The notes beneath the pieces are model-generated. The model was not told the origin of the DNA. It saw only the letters and a program-made list of their open reading frames with translations, and searched no databases. DNA of 9,206 nucleotides from Hyphomicrobiales bacterium (GTDB lineage: Bacteria > Pseudomonadota > Alphaproteobacteria > Rhizobiales > UBA4765). This document shows, piece by piece, positions 6,885-9,206 of the stretch (position 1 is its first letter; every line of letters begins with the position of its first letter). The stretch is taken from assembly GCA_027487195.1 (NCBI GenBank), contig JAIYEB010000443.1:1-9206 (forward strand), written 5' to 3'. Both the position numbers and the translations under genes were made by a program.

Positions 6885-6967
6885 GACTTTAACCGGTCCT
6901 TGAAGGTCTGGCCCTCGACGGGCTTTCCCAGATGGGCGATGTAGGTGTGTATGCTTGAACCTGCCAT
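6881..6967 (-). CDS. Candidate 28-codon leader frame coupled to the glycosyltransferase
   Basis: A short minus-strand frame starting MAGSSIHTYIAHLG and ending FKDRLKS. GGGGGA (6974-6979) lies 6 nt before its ATG, an excellent ribosome binding site. Its TGA overlaps the glycosyltransferase ATG as ATGA, the usual geometry for coupled translation. It overlaps the first codons of the divergent deacetylase gene on the other strand. A TATGAT (6981-6986) just upstream could be a -10 element, but that would start the transcript at or inside the ribosome binding site. I recognise no homologue. The arrangement could also be chance; it is recorded because the signals are better than those of the glycosyltransferase itself. 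Confidence 0.3.
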   Translation of the reverse strand: MAGSSIHTYIAHLGKPVEGQTFKDRLKS

Positions 6968-7781
6968 GAATAGTCCCCCGATCATACTTTGCGCAGATGA
7001 CTATGGATACCGCCCGGGCGTTTCGGCTGCGATCAGGCGGCTGGCGGAAGCGGGCCAGATCTCCGCGTCAAGCGCGCTCGTGACGTTTGCGGACTGGTCG
7101 GCGGCCGCAACGCACGTCAGCGCGCTTCGTCGCCACATTGACGTCGGCCTTCACGTCAACCTCACTGAAGGCGCAGCGCTAGGACCTGTCAAAGGTCTTG
7201 CGCCGGAAGGGTCCTTCCAAGGCCTGACACACCTCATGCGCGCTGCGCTCAGCGGACAGGTCGATACCCTTGGGGTAAAGGCTGAGATCATTCGCCAGCT
7301 TCAGGCCTTTCGCGCGAGCACCGGCCATGAGCCTGATTACATTGATGGGCACCAGCACGCCCATGCCTTGCCCATGGTGCGAACGGCCTTGTTCGAAGCG
7401 TTGGCCGAGCAGGGGTGGACTGGCCCAATCCGCGATCCATCCGATCGGCCCATCTCGATTGTCAAACGACGTGTGGCCGTCCCCAAGGCCCTTCTGATCT
7501 CAGCCTTGTCTGCGGGGTTTGGTGCTGCCGCTCGCCAGCGCGGGTTTCAGACCAACGACAGCTTTTCCGGCGTCTATGACCTGAGACCGAACCACAATTT
7601 TGCACAGCTGCTCACCCGGTTTGCGGCCTATCCCGGTGCAGCGCACCTTGTCATGGTGCATCCAGGCGACCGCGAGCCAGAGGATACCCTCGACCCGATC
7701 GCGCCGGCACGCGCCCATGAAGCCAATGCATTTGGTCACATGACGGGGCTGTCACTTCGCCGGTTCAGGGGGACCTTTTGA
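6951..7781 (+). CDS. ChbG/HpnK-family (YdjC-like) carbohydrate deacetylase
   Basis: Metal-dependent N-deacetylase family that includes ChbG, which acts on chitooligosaccharides, and HpnK, linked to hopanoid side-chain formation. The product has 276 residues, the normal length. Motifs appear in order: ILCADDYG (Asp16 and Asp17), GLHVNLTEG (His68), DYIDGHQHAH (His134 and His136) and MVHPGD (His237). By family knowledge an Asp and two His bind the metal. I chose ATG 6951 because AGGTG (6943-6947) lies just upstream. ATG 6966 would give a more typical N-terminus but has no ribosome binding site. GTG 6945 is also possible. The stop overlaps the MFS start by 4 nt. There is no signal peptide, so it is probably cytoplasmic. 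Next to a polyprenyl-phosphate glycosyltransferase, a substrate such as a lipid-linked N-acetylated sugar is a reasonable inference; none of the usual hopanoid genes is in view. Confidence 0.9.
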   Translation: MLEPAMNSPPIILCADDYGYRPGVSAAIRRLAEAGQISASSALVTFADWSAAATHVSALRRHIDVGLHVNLTEGAALGPVKGLAPEGSFQGLTHLMRAALSGQVDTLGVKAEIIRQLQAFRASTGHEPDYIDGHQHAHALPMVRTALFEALAEQGWTGPIRDPSDRPISIVKRRVAVPKALLISALSAGFGAAARQRGFQTNDSFSGVYDLRPNHNFAQLLTRFAAYPGAAHLVMVHPGDREPEDTLDPIAPARAHEANAFGHMTGLSLRRFRGTF

Positions 7782-8944
7782 ACAAGCCATTACTTGATGC
7801 GCGCTCGCTGTCTTTGCTGGCCGCAACATCGCTGACCGTCATGGCCAACGCAACGATTGCGCCTGCGCTGCCAGGCATTCGGGATGCCTTTCATGATACG
7901 CCGGGCATTGTCACGCTCGTTGGGCTTGTGATGACGCTTCCCTCGCTTGCCGTGATCCTCACGGCTGGCCTTTGGGGCGTGTTCATCGACCGGTTCGGTC
8001 GCCGTCCCGCCATGATCGTAGGGGTGGCGCTGTTTGGCATTTCGGGCGCGTCCGGCGCGATTGCCGTGTCGCTTGAGCAGCTTTTCATTGGCAGGGCGCT
8101 TCTGGGTGTCGCTGTCGGCGGTACCATGACCGTCACGACGGCTTTGGCGATTGATCTGTTTTCCGGTGCCGAGCGCGAGCGCTTCTCCGGCTATCAGGGC
8201 GCTGCCATGTCGCTTGGTGGCATTCTCTTCCTTCTAGCAGGCGGCGCGCTGTCCGAGTGGTCATGGCGGGGAGCGTTCCTCGTCTACCTCGTTGCCCTGC
8301 TAATCCTTATTCCGGTGGTCCTGTTCATCCGCGACGTCCCAAAGGTTGTGATGGCCGCGGGCTCCGCCCCCTCGCGCATGCCCTGGGCGTTCCTGGTTTT
8401 CCAGTGCAGCATCGCGGTTGTCGTGATGATCGTGTTCTACCTGATCCCGGTGAAGCTGGCGTTCCTGCTCAGGGATATGGGTGTTGATCGGCCCATCCTT
8501 GCGGGCGTGGCGGTTGCGGCCGGCACGCTGACAGGTGTTGTATCCTCGCTCACCTATGGCCGTGTGCGCCGGTCCCTGTCGGCCGCCATGATCTATGCGA
8601 TGGCTTTTTCAATCATGGCCGTTGGCCTTTTGCTGATCGGCACTGCAACATCCTATTGGCAGATCATTGCGGGCTCTGCGGTGCAGGGCTTTGGAATTGG
8701 CTTCGTCATGCCAAATGGCATGGTCTGGCTGATGAGCCGTGTCCCTGCAGACATGCGGGGGCGGGCGTCCGGCTTCGTCACCATGGCCGTCTACCTGGGC
8801 CAATTCCTGTCGCCACTTGTGGCGGGCCCGACGACCTTACTGGTGGGCTTGCCAATGACATACGTTGCTGCAGCGGGGGTAATGACCGCGATGGCAGGCT
8901 GGATGGCCGTGATTGTCGTGCGCGGCGCAAGACCGGCGAGCTAG
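7778..8944 (+). CDS. Major facilitator superfamily transporter, 12-helix type
   Basis: Secondary transporter of the inner membrane, 388 residues, with about twelve hydrophobic helices. The MFS motif A between helices 2 and 3 is clear (GVFIDRFGRRPAMIVG, 67-82). IGRALLGVAVGGTMTVTTALAIDLF (104-128) fits helices 4-5 of the drug:proton antiporter-like groups. The second half has the degenerate equivalents GRVRRSLSAA (261-270) and MRGRASGF (326-333). The start is TTG 7778 in a TTGA overlap with the deacetylase stop, with AGGGGGA (7767-7773) 4 nt upstream; this is strong evidence for both the start and coupled translation. The coupling suggests that it moves a substrate or product of the deacetylase pathway, but sequence alone does not name the solute. 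Confidence 0.92.
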   Translation: MNKPLLDARSLSLLAATSLTVMANATIAPALPGIRDAFHDTPGIVTLVGLVMTLPSLAVILTAGLWGVFIDRFGRRPAMIVGVALFGISGASGAIAVSLEQLFIGRALLGVAVGGTMTVTTALAIDLFSGAERERFSGYQGAAMSLGGILFLLAGGALSEWSWRGAFLVYLVALLILIPVVLFIRDVPKVVMAAGSAPSRMPWAFLVFQCSIAVVVMIVFYLIPVKLAFLLRDMGVDRPILAGVAVAAGTLTGVVSSLTYGRVRRSLSAAMIYAMAFSIMAVGLLLIGTATSYWQIIAGSAVQGFGIGFVMPNGMVWLMSRVPADMRGRASGFVTMAVYLGQFLSPLVAGPTTLLVGLPMTYVAAAGVMTAMAGWMAVIVVRGARPAS

Positions 8945-9037
8945 AGCTTGTTGCGCAGAAGCGAGCGCAGGCTTTTCAGAAAAAATGCGAACAATCAAAG
9001 GCCTGCAGGGTCTTGTTACATCCATGAATCGAAAGGC

Positions 9038-9055
9038 GCTCAAAGCGCTTTGAGC
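9038..9055. repeat. Perfect 18-bp palindrome between convergent genes
   Basis: GCTCAAAGC (9038-9046) is followed directly by its reverse complement GCTTTGAGC (9047-9055). As RNA it could form a 7-bp stem with a GCGC loop, but neither side has a T-run. It may be a protein binding site or a 3' end hairpin of the MFS message. Confidence 0.9.
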
Positions 9056-9090
9056 TGTCCCTGATGGCCCCAAGGACTAGCCCTTCAAAT

Positions 9091-9113
9091 GAAAACGGGG
9101 GCCGAAGCCCCCG
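9091..9113 (-). terminator. Intrinsic terminator of the right-edge gene
   Basis: Read on the minus strand, CGGGGGC (9113-9107) pairs with GCCCCCG (9102-9096) around a stable TTCG tetraloop and is followed by TTTTC. It lies 24 bp after the stop codon of the partial superoxide dismutase-like gene. Confidence 0.92.
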
Positions 9114-9137
9114 CATCAGTCCTCGGACAGGCCGCGC

Positions 9138-9206
9138 TCAAGCCGTGGCTTCAGAGTACATCTTCTCGACGTACTCCCAGTTCACCAGGCTATCGACGAA
9201 CGCCTG
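9138..9206 (-). CDS. C-terminus of a probable Fe/Mn superoxide dismutase (runs off right edge)
   Basis: Only the last 22 codons and the stop are in the window. The tail FVDSLVNWEYVEKMYSEA resembles the end of iron/manganese superoxide dismutases, where a helix of the form xxFLxxLVNWDFV follows the WEHAYY metal-ligand region. The metal-binding residues lie beyond the edge, so the assignment rests on this short stretch. The strong terminator directly after it supports a genuine gene end. The frame uses common codons for this genome. Confidence 0.6.
   Translation of the reverse strand, partial: QAFVDSLVNWEYVEKMYSEATA

Noticed and set aside
5592..6944. A 450-codon open frame on the plus strand opposite the glycosyltransferase and receiver genes
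   Set aside because: Its translation is rich in Arg, His, Asp and Gln with no domain, and it mirrors the wobble positions of the two well-supported minus-strand genes. Such antisense frames are common in GC-rich DNA.

Overview
The window is a compact, GC-rich (about 60% by eye, not counted) stretch of bacterial chromosome. I see no rRNA, tRNA, insertion sequence, prophage or CRISPR signal. The genes (ndk, a TerC-family exporter, a TRAP transporter, a ChbG/HpnK-type deacetylase, a bifunctional-type catalase-peroxidase and an Fe/Mn superoxide dismutase tail) and the look of the proteins suggest an alphaproteobacterium, perhaps a marine one such as a member of the Hyphomonadaceae or a relative. 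That placement is inference from protein flavour only.

Layout, left to right. The 5' part of katG runs off the left edge on the minus strand (1-509). It is divergent from ndk (731-1153, +), with about 220 bp of promoter-bearing DNA between them. ndk is followed by a G+C-rich hairpin and a structured leader before a TerC-family membrane protein (1347-2039, +). Then come the two membrane subunits of a TRAP transporter, dctQ-like (2240-2854, +) and an unusually long dctM-like gene (2872-4902, +), closed by a clear intrinsic terminator (4933-4960). No substrate-binding protein gene is present.

The middle block on the minus strand holds a GtrB/dolichol-phosphate-mannose-synthase-like family 2 glycosyltransferase (6884-5871), followed downstream by an atypical response-regulator protein (5771-5019) whose receiver domain lacks the phosphoacceptor aspartate. 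Divergent from the glycosyltransferase is a plus-strand pair: a ChbG/HpnK-type carbohydrate deacetylase (6951-7781) and a major facilitator transporter (7778-8944), joined by a 4-nt TTGA overlap. In the divergent gap a 28-codon minus-strand reading frame with a strong ribosome binding site ends in an ATGA overlap with the glycosyltransferase start. The right edge holds a perfect 18-bp palindrome, a minus-strand terminator, and the last 22 codons of what looks like an Fe/Mn superoxide dismutase.

How the genes may work together. katG and the superoxide dismutase bracket the window as antioxidant functions, and TerC-type proteins are linked to manganese or other metal export. The glycosyltransferase, deacetylase and MFS transporter could form an envelope sugar-lipid pathway (transfer to polyprenyl phosphate, deacetylation, transport). 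This rests on family analogy, not on direct evidence. Nothing here is a clearly new multi-gene system. The most unusual points are the non-canonical receiver, the enlarged TRAP permease with a three-fold GGLPG-type tail repeat, and the coupled small frame upstream of the glycosyltransferase.
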